Source of the DNA: Leisingera aquimarina DSM 24565
Lineage (GTDB): Bacteria > Pseudomonadota > Alphaproteobacteria > Rhodobacterales > Rhodobacteraceae
Assembly: GCF_000473165.1 (NCBI RefSeq)
Contig: NZ_KI421504.1
Location: 186,001 to 250,000, forward strand
Reading direction: 5' to 3'
Length of the DNA: 64,000 bases
The position numbers and the translations under genes were made by a program. Below the pieces are notes generated by a model, which saw only the letters and a program-made list of their open reading frames with translations, was not told the DNA's origin and ran no database searches. Below, one piece after another: positions 28,065-35,934 of this stretch. The first letter of the stretch is position 1. Every line of letters begins with the position of its first letter.

Positions 28065-28176
28065 TGCCATTCCCAAGGTTCAGGCACGCCCCGCAGCCAG
28101 CCCGGCGGGCTGCTGCGAAGGCGGCTGTTGTCATAAGGGCAGGGCGCTGGGCTTTGGCCCCGCGTCCCTGACCGGC

Positions 28177-29322
28177 TCAGGCGTCGTGGACGTAGTATTT
28201 GCCCTGCGTGCCGGCGGCCTCTTCCAGCTTGGCGAAATTGTCCATCGATCCGGCCAGCTCGGTCTTGAAGGGATCCCATTCGCTACGTTGGTAGCCGCCG
28301 GCCTCCTGCCATTCGCCCAGCTGGTCGCCGTTCAGCGCATGGAATTCCACGCCTGCTTTGGCAAGCTCTGCCATCGCATAGCCGCGGGCGGAGGGCACTT
28401 TGGCCAGGTTCTGATGCGCGGTCAGTTCAGCGCCCCACATCACACCATCCTGCACGTCGGCAGGCAGGGAGTTGAACCATTCCAGATTGCATGAATAGAC
28501 TTGGCTGTCCGGGACCGCCTGGGTGAAGGTCACATGGCTGAGGATGTCCTTGAAGCCAAAGACATAAAGCGCGCCGACGGACGGGTCGAGCGCATCCGCC
28601 ACCCCCTGTTTGATCGCCGAGGGTGTTTCGCCCCAGGCCACCGGTGTCGGGTTGGCGCCGACCATGCGGTAATACTGCTGAAGCATTTTCGATCCCGGCA
28701 CCCGGAATTTTACACCGGACATGTCGCCGGGCGACATCACCGCATTGCCACCTTTGCGCACAGCCACCACGCGGGGGTCGATATTTACGTAAAACAGCGC
28801 CTTGAAGCCGTTGGCCTCCACCTTGGGATGCACTTCGGCCTTCCAGAAATCGGAGTTCACCAGATTGGTGAAACGCTGGTTGGAGCCGCAGAGGTAGGGC
28901 ATGTTGATCAGGTCAACGGTAGAGGCAAAAGGCGCGAAGTTCGACAGCGAATGCTGTGCCGCCTGGATGGTGCCGCCCTGAACCTTCTGCACCAGCGCGC
29001 CGCCTGCACCCAGCTGGCCGCCCGGGGCCAGCTTGACATAGATCTTGCCGTTGGTGGCGTTCTGGATGTTCTCCTTGAGGTCCAGCTGCATGATCGGATA
29101 GCTGCGCGACGCGCCCAGCACATATGCCGTGGCCACAGTCATGATATGTTCTGCCGCGCGTTCACGCTCCTTTTCCTCCTTGGCAGTCTGCGCAACTGCC
29201 TCGGACGACCAAAGCATGCCGCCTGCACCGGCCACCAGCGCGGCGGTGAAGGAGCCGGTTGAGGCCAGTTTCAGAAAATTGCGGCGCTCAGCAGATTTGA
29301 GGCCATCCTTGCCATTCGTCAT
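28177..29322 (-). CDS. TRAP transporter substrate-binding protein (DctP type), Tat-like signal
   Basis: 381-residue periplasmic solute receptor. The N-terminus ERRNFLKLASTGSFTAALVA is a twin-arginine-type signal, cleaved near AVAQT. Mature domain blocks: LKENIQNATNGKIYVKLAPG, VDLINMPYLCGSNQRF, GVKFRVPGSKMLQQYYRMVG with the conserved ligand-binding Arg, and WGETPSAIKQGVADALDPSV. It is the first transporter gene of the operon, 112 bases ahead of dctQ. Specificity for DHPS or sulfolactate is inferred from downstream enzymes. Confidence 0.88.
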   Translation of the reverse strand: MTNGKDGLKSAERRNFLKLASTGSFTAALVAGAGGMLWSSEAVAQTAKEEKERERAAEHIMTVATAYVLGASRSYPIMQLDLKENIQNATNGKIYVKLAPGGQLGAGGALVQKVQGGTIQAAQHSLSNFAPFASTVDLINMPYLCGSNQRFTNLVNSDFWKAEVHPKVEANGFKALFYVNIDPRVVAVRKGGNAVMSPGDMSGVKFRVPGSKMLQQYYRMVGANPTPVAWGETPSAIKQGVADALDPSVGALYVFGFKDILSHVTFTQAVPDSQVYSCNLEWFNSLPADVQDGVMWGAELTAHQNLAKVPSARGYAMAELAKAGVEFHALNGDQLGEWQEAGGYQRSEWDPFKTELAGSMDNFAKLEEAAGTQGKYYVHDA

Positions 29323-29345
29323 TGTCTTCCTCCCTTGGATTTCAG

Positions 29346-29534
29346 TCAGCCGCCGTTTTTGTTTTTCTGGTCAGCCTCTCGTTTGAGAATTGCAGCCACA
29401 AACAGGATCGAGGCTGCAAACAGGACCACCATCTCTCCAACGTCACTCAGAAAACTGCCGCCGCCAAAGGCGCCCAAGGCGACATTGGTAAAGAACACGG
29501 CAAAGACAGCCACTGCAGCGAAGAGAAACATCAA
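29346..29534 (-). CDS. Small two-helix membrane protein, hypothetical
   Basis: 62 residues: MMFLFAAVAVFAVFFTNVAL, a glycine turn (GAFGGGSFLSDVG), a second hydrophobic helix EMVVLFAASILFVAAILKRE and a basic tail DQKNKNGG. It is the first reading frame after the operator region and 23 bases ahead of the TRAP receptor start, so it would be the promoter-proximal gene of the sulfonate operon. No known domain. It might assist the transporter, but this is only positional inference. Confidence 0.6.
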   Translation of the reverse strand: MMFLFAAVAVFAVFFTNVALGAFGGGSFLSDVGEMVVLFAASILFVAAILKREADQKNKNGG

Positions 29535-29565
29535 TAGATCCCGAGTTATTATCCCAACACCATTT

Positions 29566-29579
29566 GTAAGCGCTTACAT
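29566..29579. promoter_or_regulatory. LacI-type operator 1
   Basis: TGTAAGCGCTTACA, a perfect 14-base palindrome with the central CG typical of LacI/GalR operators, between the LacI gene and the operon. Confidence 0.75.
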
Positions 29580-29585
29580 CAACAA

Positions 29586-29599
29586 TGCAAGCGTTTACA
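29586..29599. promoter_or_regulatory. LacI-type operator 2
   Basis: TGCAAGCGTTTACA, the same operator with two symmetric-breaking changes, centred 20 bases (two helical turns) from operator 1, so two dimers could bind the same DNA face. Confidence 0.7.
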
Positions 29600-29662
29600 T
29601 GGGTGGATGGCAACGGCTGCGTTTTGTGTTATGACCTAGGGCAAAGGATTGGCAGGCATCAC

Positions 29663-30691
29663 ATGGGAAAAACCCGTTCAGCTCCGACACTTAACGATGT
29701 TGCAAAGGCGGCGGGTGTTTCGACCGCCACGGTTTCCCGCTGCCTGAATTCTCCAGAGCAGGTGATCGAGGCAACCCGTGAGCGGGTCATGCATGCGGTC
29801 GAATCACTGGGCTACACGCCGAATTTCGCGGCCCGGGTGATGGCGGCCAAGCGCAGCTTCACCATCGGAGCGATTATCCCGACCATGGACAATGCGATCT
29901 TTGCGCGGGGCTTGCAGGCCTTTCAGGATCAGCTGCGCGAAGACGGCTATACGCTGCTGGTGTCCAGCTCGGCCTATGATCCCGCGGCCGAACGCGAACA
30001 GATCCGCACCCTGGTTGCCCGCGGTGCCGACGGGCTGCTGCTGATCGGGCATGAACGCGATGCAGATATCTATGCGTACCTGGAGTGCCATCAGGTTCCT
30101 TCACTGATTGCCTGGTCCTACGACCCGGAGGCGCAGCGGCCGTCTGTCGGCTTCAGCAACACAAGCGCCATGGGGGAGCTGGCGCGGAGCGTGATTGCGG
30201 CCGGCCACCGGCGGATCGCCATGATCTCGGGGGTGACACAGGGTAACGACCGGGCGAAAAGCCGGGTGGAAGGCGTCAGGCAGGCGATGGAGGCGGACGG
30301 CCTAGACTCCGCCACCTTGACGCTGATCGAAACGCCTTATGAAATTGATATGGGCGCCGAAGCCTTTGGGCGGCTAATGGCCCTGGCGCCACGCCCAACG
30401 GTGGTCATGTGCGGCAACGATGTTCTGGCCGCCGGTGCCCTGCGCGAGGCGCACAGACTGGGAATTCAAGTGCCGGAGCAGGTCTCGGTGACGGGGTTCG
30501 ATGACATCGAATTGGCAGGGATTGTCAGCCCTGCCCTGACTACCGTTCATGTTCCTCATCGGGAAATGGGCCGCAAGGCGGCGCTCGAACTTACAGCAAT
30601 GGTTGAAGGCAAATCGGAAGGCCGGTCGGTCTGCATTAATACGAAGCTTGTTATCCGCCACTCACTGGCAGAGCCCTCTTATTGTTCATAG
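29663..30691 (+). CDS. LacI family transcriptional regulator of the sulfonate operon
   Basis: 342-residue repressor. The helix-turn-helix and hinge are TLNDVAKAAGVSTATVSRCL and YTPNFAARVMAAKRS; the rest is a periplasmic-binding-protein-like effector domain (FTIGAIIPTMDNAIFARGLQ to QVSVTGFDDIELAGIVSPAL). The ATG at 29663 starts MGKTRSAPTL, just after two palindromic operators, so autoregulation and control of the divergent operon are likely. The inducer should be a pathway metabolite such as DHPS or sulfolactate, which is inference. The C-terminus ends normally shortly before an IS3 insertion. Confidence 0.9.
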   Translation: MGKTRSAPTLNDVAKAAGVSTATVSRCLNSPEQVIEATRERVMHAVESLGYTPNFAARVMAAKRSFTIGAIIPTMDNAIFARGLQAFQDQLREDGYTLLVSSSAYDPAAEREQIRTLVARGADGLLLIGHERDADIYAYLECHQVPSLIAWSYDPEAQRPSVGFSNTSAMGELARSVIAAGHRRIAMISGVTQGNDRAKSRVEGVRQAMEADGLDSATLTLIETPYEIDMGAEAFGRLMALAPRPTVVMCGNDVLAAGALREAHRLGIQVPEQVSVTGFDDIELAGIVSPALTTVHVPHREMGRKAALELTAMVEGKSEGRSVCINTKLVIRHSLAEPSYCS

Positions 30692-30890
30692 GAAAAATCA
30701 CGCAGGAAAGGTTCGAGCAATCGAAACGCGCCTTTTGACGGCAGCTCTGGCACGTGGACACTGACCAGTATCCAGAATCGCCGTCACATTTATCGGTTCA
30801 TATGAATCTCTCCAACTCAACGGGTAATCCCCCGATCTTAGGGGGATGCGGAAGTGGAATTTTCTCGGCAGGATGACTGAGGAGTTTCCG

Positions 30891-31154
30891 ATGAAGAAGA
30901 CACGTTTCACTGAGGCCCAGATCATGGGCATCCTGCAGCAGATGGAGCATGGGGTGCCGGTGTCCGGGCTGTGCCGGGAGCACGGCATGAGCAGCGCCAC
31001 CGTCTATAAATGGCGCGCCAAGTATGGTGGCATGGTTGCCAGCCTTATCAGCGAGATGAAGGCAATGGCCGAGGAGAACCGCCGGCTGAAGCGCATGTCC
31101 GCCGACGTCAGCATGCAGAACGACTTGCTGAAGGAGGCTCTTGGAAAAAAATGA
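30891..31154 (+). CDS. IS3 family transposase OrfA
   Basis: 87-residue protein MKKTRFTEAQIMGILQQMEH with the helix-turn-helix GVPVSGLCREHGMSSATVYK and a zipper ending MQNDLLKEALGKK. A GAGGAGTTTCCG ribosome site precedes the ATG. The stop is embedded in an A-rich GGAAAAAAATG stretch, the expected site for the frameshift that makes the OrfAB fusion. Looks intact. Confidence 0.85.
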   Translation: MKKTRFTEAQIMGILQQMEHGVPVSGLCREHGMSSATVYKWRAKYGGMVASLISEMKAMAEENRRLKRMSADVSMQNDLLKEALGKK

Positions 31155-31632
31155 TACGGTCGGCTCAGCGCCGAGAGTTGGCCGTGAAAGCGGTGGCGAT
31201 GAAGGGGGTCAGCATCGCGCTGGCGTGCCGGGCGTTCGGCATCAGCGAGACGTGCTGGGCATAGAGGTGGACTTCTCGCTACCGGCTGAGCGGGTTGTAC
31301 GCGCGCTGAACCAGATCATCGAATGGCGCGGCGCACCCAGGACAATTCGAGTCGATAACGGCCCGGAGCATGTCAGCGGAACGCTCATGGAGTGGGCTGA
31401 GAACAGGGGCATCACCCTGGCCTACATCCAGCCCGGAAAGCCTCAGCAGAACGCCTATGTCGAGCGCTGCAAGCGGACGGTCCGGCACGAATGGCTTGGC
31501 CCCTACATCTTCGAAAGCATCGAGGAGGTGCAGCAGATTGCCACCGGGTGGCTGTGGTCCTGCAACAACGAACGCCCCAACATGGGCAACGGCGGGATGA
31601 CACCTGCACAGAAACTAAGATTGGCCGCGTAA
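31141..31632 (+). pseudogene. IS3 family transposase OrfB, about 125 residues deleted
   Basis: The N-terminal start RELAVKAVAMKGVSIALACR and AFGISETCW are present in one frame. The sequence then jumps to GIEVDFSLPAERVVRALNQI in the frame that stays open to 31632. The second catalytic Asp (TIRVDNGPEHVSG) and Glu (AYVERCKRTVRHEW) are present, but the segment with the first Asp and the HTH_21 region is gone. An open reading frame survives but cannot encode an active DDE transposase. Confidence 0.78.
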
Positions 31633-31762
31633 AATACTATGACCAAGCCCCCGCAAAAATGGGGGGATTACCCTCCGGGCTACCACCCGCCTGCGCCAGA
31701 GGCCATCGTCCTGATGGACCAAAGGCCAACCATGCACTAACTTTCAATTTGGACCACTCAAG

Positions 31763-32113
31763 GGGGGCTACTCACCGGACACGGTGGTGTTTCACCCGTC
31801 GATGGCGGAGGCCTACCGGGAGCGGGTGTCGCGGCTGATCCGGAGCCTTAGGTCCGCCGAAGGCATGGAAGAAGCCAAGGAGGCGCTGGTGGAGCGGATC
31901 GTACTGCCGCCTGCGGCGGAGGGCACTGGCCTGGGTCTGACCCTTGAGGGCGATCTGGCTGGGCTGTTGCTTCATGCGGCGGGTGTGGAAGGCCTAAATA
32001 CGAAGAAGGCCCCGGGCGGTTCATCCGAAGCCTTTGATATGTATGGAGAATTAGTGTTGGTTACGGGAACAGGCAACCGCCGTATTCTACCGGTCCTCTC
32101 CGCAAATGTATAG
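31763..32113 (+). pseudogene. Serine recombinase, C-terminal fragment
   Basis: Reads HPSMAEAYRERVSRLIRSL, EAKEALVERIVLPPAAEGTG and LTLEGDLAGLL, then LVTGTGNRRILPVLSAN before the stop. This is the C-terminal end seen in large serine site-specific recombinases. The catalytic resolvase domain and zinc ribbon are missing. The last part is shared with the remnant at 18.3 kb. Confidence 0.6.
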
Positions 32114-32169
32114 CTGCATAGAAATGCACAGGTAACGGCAAAATTGTGAAGTGAACGGACACTATGAGC

Positions 32170-32330
32170 TTAGGACATCACAACAAAATCAACCGTTGCG
32201 CCCAACGCAAACATGCCATTGCTGGAGGCTTCCTGCACCACAGTCCAGCGATGCGGCGTTTCGAAAACGGAGTTTCCCTCCAATTGCAGCGGTTTTTGGG
32301 GCAGAGCATTAAGTGACCTTCGTTCCCTGG
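32170..32330 (-). pseudogene. Unidentified C-terminal coding fragment
   Basis: A minus-strand frame ending with TAA reads LEGNSVFETPHRWTVVQE then ASSNGMFALGATVDFVVMS, which looks like genuine protein sequence. It has no start and no recognisable family. It lies between the recombinase fragment and the decayed nitrite channel. Probably the tail of a gene truncated by past insertions. Confidence 0.3.
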
Positions 32331-32593
32331 ATCAGATGTTGCAGGCGCAATTGCGCCCTTCCAGCAAGCAGACATGAAAACTTACCAAATAGGTGGGCGC
32401 AGCCCTTTACCGTGGCTTTGAAATCGAGTGCATACGGGCTTAATTCTCCGGCGTTCCTGGCACGTCTCTCACACAAGATGCGGGAGCAAACCGAAGGCAG
32501 CGCCATACATTGCCGCCACACCTTGCTCGTCACACCTATACAGCGGGAAATTGCAGCTGACCGGGGTTCAGCAGCAGCTTCCGCCCGCGGGCG

Positions 32594-33311
32594 GGAAGCT
32601 GCGCGCCAGTAGCCCCAGCCCATGATCACCGCGCCGGCAAAAGTATTGCCCAGGGTGACAAAGGCCAGGTTATAGGCCGCACCGGCCAGGGAGATGCTGT
32701 CCGGGTGATCCGACATCAGCGCCACCGAAAACACCGTCATATTGGCCACGCTGTGCTCGAAACCGGCAGCAATGAAGGCGTAGAGGCACCAGAAGATCAC
32801 GATGCACTTGGTCACGTCATCCTTGCCCCGGGCCGAACACCATAAGGCAAGGCAGACCAGCCAGTTGCACAGCACCGCCTTGGCAAAGAGCTGTACGCCG
32901 GTTCCGTGCATCTTCTTGGCTGCAACCTTGTACGGCAGCGCGTCCTCGCCCGCGCCCAGGATCAGTCCGCCGCCGCCTGCTGCGAACAAGGCCGCCAGCA
33001 GCGAAAGAGATCGCCCAACCCGCTTTGTCCGGTCAGCAGCCCGTGGGTCATGTACATGGTGTGGCCAGTGAACAGCTCGGTCCCCGCAAACACCACTAGC
33101 GTCAGCGCGATGCCGAAGCTTGCGCCCATGACGAGGGGGCGGATGGCGCCCTCCCCCCCTGCCCGACCGAGAAGATCAGCAGGATGCCCGCGCCGACAAA
33201 GGCGCCGGCCTTTAGGGCCAGGATCAGAAAGGCCAGCGGATCACCCCGCAGGCTGGCGCTCTTGTTTCGCGCCACTTTGGCAAAGCCCGGAACAGTATCG
33301 GCATAGGCCAT
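32594..33311 (-). pseudogene. Formate/nitrite transporter (NirC/FocA family), broken
   Basis: Starts MAYADTVPGFAKVARNKSAS and the first helix LILALKAGAFVGAGILLIF, then loses frame in a run of seven G near 33158. In the next frame it reads RPLVMGASFGIALTLVVFAG and ELFTGHTMYMTHGLLTG. A second break near 33005, with an apparent deletion, leads to AAGGGGLILGAG, FAKAVLCNWLVCLALW, AGFEHSVANMTVFSVALM and the TLGNTFAGAVIMGWGYW end. All family blocks are recognisable, so the loss is recent. It is the last gene of the SCO/oxidase operon. Confidence 0.8.
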
Positions 33312-33317
33312 TTCAGA

Positions 33318-33878
33318 TCAAACTCCGCATTTGGTGCACCCCGCCGTGCCAACCGGCATACTTCGCAGCTGTCCGAACAGCAGCGGGAAGGCCCAAAGGC
33401 AGGCCAGCGCCGCGGCGAGATAGAGGAAGGCAAAGCCCAAGTCCTGCTGGGCGGACACCAGGTAGGAATTGCAGATCCGCACCGGCGCATGGGTGTAAAG
33501 GAACCCCAGAACGCCCAGCATCGACAACGCATTGGCCTTGAGGAAGCCGCGCAGAATGGGATCAAGCCAGGGCCAGGACAGCCGCAGGGGCAATCCCAGC
33601 AGCAACGGCTGTGTGGTGTGTTTGGCCAGCTCTCCCACAGGCGTCAGCGCCCAGTCCACGTTGCGCGGCAGCATCCAGAACAGAAAGGCTGTGAGCGCCG
33701 TCAGCAACAGCGGTACTGCCCAGTGGCGGGGCACTTTCAAATGCCAGCCCGCTAAGGCACCGGCCAGCACTAGCAAGGGCATCTGCAACAGCACATGCTG
33801 GATCGGATTGCTCACAGCCGCCTCCTGCAGAGCGACGGCTTCGGCCAATGCGAGCAGTCCCAAGCAGATCATCCTCAT
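33318..33878 (-). CDS. Membrane protein of the NsrR-linked oxidase operon, hypothetical
   Basis: 186 residues with about five to six hydrophobic helices (for example VLLQMPLLVLAGALAGWHL, WAVPLLLTALTAFLFWML, DLGFAFLYLAAALACLWAFP) and a C-terminal Cys pair (GCTKCGV). Charged loops contain several His and Arg. I do not recognise a named family with certainty; a distant resemblance to cytochrome-oxidase assembly membrane proteins is possible. Its start overlaps the SCO stop by four bases, so it is translated with SCO and subunit I and probably helps assemble or support that enzyme. Confidence 0.7.
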   Translation of the reverse strand: MRMICLGLLALAEAVALQEAAVSNPIQHVLLQMPLLVLAGALAGWHLKVPRHWAVPLLLTALTAFLFWMLPRNVDWALTPVGELAKHTTQPLLLGLPLRLSWPWLDPILRGFLKANALSMLGVLGFLYTHAPVRICNSYLVSAQQDLGFAFLYLAAALACLWAFPLLFGQLRSMPVGTAGCTKCGV

Positions 33879-34474
33879 GGCTGCACCTCATGCACATGGG
33901 CGGCCACCGCCTCCACCGCATCGGTATCAAAGACAGCCGAGAACCGGCCGCTGCCATCAATCACATGGATTGCCGCATTGTGCTGGTAGCCGCCCCATTC
34001 GTCCGGGATGACTGTTACATCGAACAGCTTCAGAAGCCCGTCCAAGTCACTCTCTTCAGGCCGGGCAACAGTCCATTTTGCGCCATCCGCCTCGTGGGCA
34101 TCGCCGTAAATGGCCATCTGCTCCGGCGTGTCCCGCTCCGGGTCAAAGCTGACAGAAATCAGCCGGGCCGTTACTCCCTGCGCCTGCAGCCGGTCGCGGA
34201 TCTCGGCAAAATCCGCCGCCGCGATCTGACAGATGTCGCCGCAAACCGTGTAGATGAACTCGACCAGCACAACCTCGCCCGCTTGCGGCAGCAATGGTAC
34301 TTGGCGGCTGGTCATATCCTCCAGCATCACCGCGGGGACCGGGCGGGGCGACCGGGCAACATCCAGCCGCCGGGCCGCCTCGCTGGTGAAGGCCTGCGCC
34401 CCGTCTGTGGCCTGCCACAGAATCCCGCCGCCAATGACAGCGGCGAGAACCGGGGGGAGAACACGGGCCAGCAT
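33875..34474 (-). CDS. SCO1/SenC copper chaperone
   Basis: 199-residue thioredoxin-fold copper protein anchored by an N-terminal helix (LPPVLAAVIGGGILW). Copper ligands Cys78 and Cys82 in TVCGDIC and a His near 165-170 in GGYQHNAAIHVID are present. SCO proteins deliver copper to the CuA centre of subunit II, which matches the CuA protein two genes upstream. The start codon overlaps the subunit I stop. Position 45 onward (RPVPAVMLEDMTSRQVPL) is the usual start of the soluble domain. Confidence 0.88.
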   Translation of the reverse strand: MLARVLPPVLAAVIGGGILWQATDGAQAFTSEAARRLDVARSPRPVPAVMLEDMTSRQVPLLPQAGEVVLVEFIYTVCGDICQIAAADFAEIRDRLQAQGVTARLISVSFDPERDTPEQMAIYGDAHEADGAKWTVARPEESDLDGLLKLFDVTVIPDEWGGYQHNAAIHVIDGSGRFSAVFDTDAVEAVAAHVHEVQP

Positions 34475-35934
34475 CAGCTCTCGCTCCGCCCGAGCCGTGC
34501 CACGAAGCGCAGCACAAAGACCAGGGTGCCCAGCACCACCAGCACGCTGAACGCGGTGCCGATACGGTCATGGGTCAGCCATTCCTCGTAATGCACCGCC
34601 CAGCGGCGCGGGATTGAGGCGGCGCCGGAGAACAGGAACACCGTCACGAAGCCCGCAGCGCCAGCCAGGTAGGCGGCAAAGGCGGCTCGGTCCAGCCCGC
34701 CCATCTCCGAGATCGTCTTGCCGCGCACCAGCCAGGCCATGAAACCAAAGGCCATCGCCACCTCGCCCAGCAGCAGGTAGGTGTGGAAATGCCCCGGCAC
34801 CCACATGGTGTTGTGCATCACCTTGTTGACGCTGATCATCCCGTCGATCGAGGCCGGGATCGACCCCACCGACCAACCAGCCACCGACAGAACCAGCAGC
34901 GACGATGCCAGGTCCCAGGTCATCTTGGACCCGCGCACATAGAGGAAGGTGGAAAAGGCGGTGACAGCAATCAGGGGAATGCCGCTGAAGTAGGAGACCA
35001 GCTGCCCCACCACCAGCATCCAGGGCGGCATGACCACGTCCTGCAGCAGGTGGTGCCAGTAGACCGCCATCACAAAGACCAGCACCGCGTTCCAGGCAAT
35101 CGCAAACAACCGGTTCGATTTCCACGGGCGCCCGGTGTACTCCGGCAGGATTTCATAAACCGCCGTCACCGCCATGTAGATCGATGCGTTGATGAATACG
35201 TGGCCGAAGAAATAGATCAGGTTCTTGGCCAAGAGCGCGTCGACCTCAAAGCCCGGCACCAGCAGATGCACCAGGCTGGCCACCAGAACGGCGGCACCCA
35301 GAATGATGCCGATAGAGTTGAAGATGGTGACCGCTGCCGCTGCAACGATTGTCGGCGGCGGCGGGTTGTTATCCTCGCGCCCCAGGATCAGGTTCCAGCC
35401 AAGCGCCCGTGCCAGGCTGCCGTAGCGTTCATGGGTTTGGCGGCCAAGCTCCAGATAGTACAGCAGGAAACCAACGCCGATCGACACATAGCCCAGCATG
35501 AAGGCTGCGGCTGCACCAGCTTCCCACGCGCCGCCGGACAGGGCTGGCAGCGGGAACAGGAAGGTCCACGCACCCCCAAAGCCACCGATGAATATCGCGC
35601 CCAGGATCAGCACGACACCCAGCAGAAACAGGCCCAGGAACGCCCAGAAAATACCGGCAGTCAGCACCACATGGCGGCCGCTGAAGTACCACAGAATAGC
35701 CGCGCCCGAGAGCGCCGCAGTGCCAACCATGCCAGCGCCATGCGCGGTCAGGATCTGGTAGAACAGGGCCGGGTCCAGCTCGATCCACTGCCCCTGGGCC
35801 GCCCGCATGATGAGACCGAAGACCATCATCAGCACAAACACCGCGCCGGCCAGGATCATCGTCAGCTTGACCGCTCCGGCCTGGGGTTCAGCTGCGGCAC
35901 ACCCAGACGCAACAGGTTCAGATGCAGTGCTCAT
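34474..35934 (-). CDS. Haem-copper oxidase superfamily subunit I lacking the active-site Tyr; probable NO reductase
   Basis: 486 residues, 12-13 membrane helices. Low-spin haem ligands are His65 (LTAHGAGM) and His384; CuB ligands His245, His294 and His295 (FFGHVFIN, YWHHLLQD); high-spin haem His382 in PGHFHTYLL. Oxidases have Tyr four residues after the first CuB His (cross-linked) or the C-family equivalent; here that residue is Asn249, and no replacement Tyr is apparent. Gene order is CuA subunit II, subunit I, SCO, membrane protein, with NsrR divergent. Loss of the Tyr and NsrR control argue for NO reduction, as proposed for CuA-type NOR classes in this superfamily. An oxidase with unusual chemistry cannot be excluded. 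Confidence 0.8.
   Translation of the reverse strand: MSTASEPVASGCAAAEPQAGAVKLTMILAGAVFVLMMVFGLIMRAAQGQWIELDPALFYQILTAHGAGMVGTAALSGAAILWYFSGRHVVLTAGIFWAFLGLFLLGVVLILGAIFIGGFGGAWTFLFPLPALSGGAWEAGAAAAFMLGYVSIGVGFLLYYLELGRQTHERYGSLARALGWNLILGREDNNPPPPTIVAAAAVTIFNSIGIILGAAVLVASLVHLLVPGFEVDALLAKNLIYFFGHVFINASIYMAVTAVYEILPEYTGRPWKSNRLFAIAWNAVLVFVMAVYWHHLLQDVVMPPWMLVVGQLVSYFSGIPLIAVTAFSTFLYVRGSKMTWDLASSLLVLSVAGWSVGSIPASIDGMISVNKVMHNTMWVPGHFHTYLLLGEVAMAFGFMAWLVRGKTISEMGGLDRAAFAAYLAGAAGFVTVFLFSGAASIPRRWAVHYEEWLTHDRIGTAFSVLVVLGTLVFVLRFVARLGRSES

Larger units (their letters stand above)
30818..31678 (+). mobile_element. IS3 family element with internally deleted orfB
   Basis: Bounded by imperfect inverted repeats sharing GGGTAATCCCCC (left near 30820; right complement near 31660). 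It carries orfA and a shortened orfB. The element sits 130 bases after the LacI gene. The internal deletion makes it non-autonomous. Confidence 0.7.
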
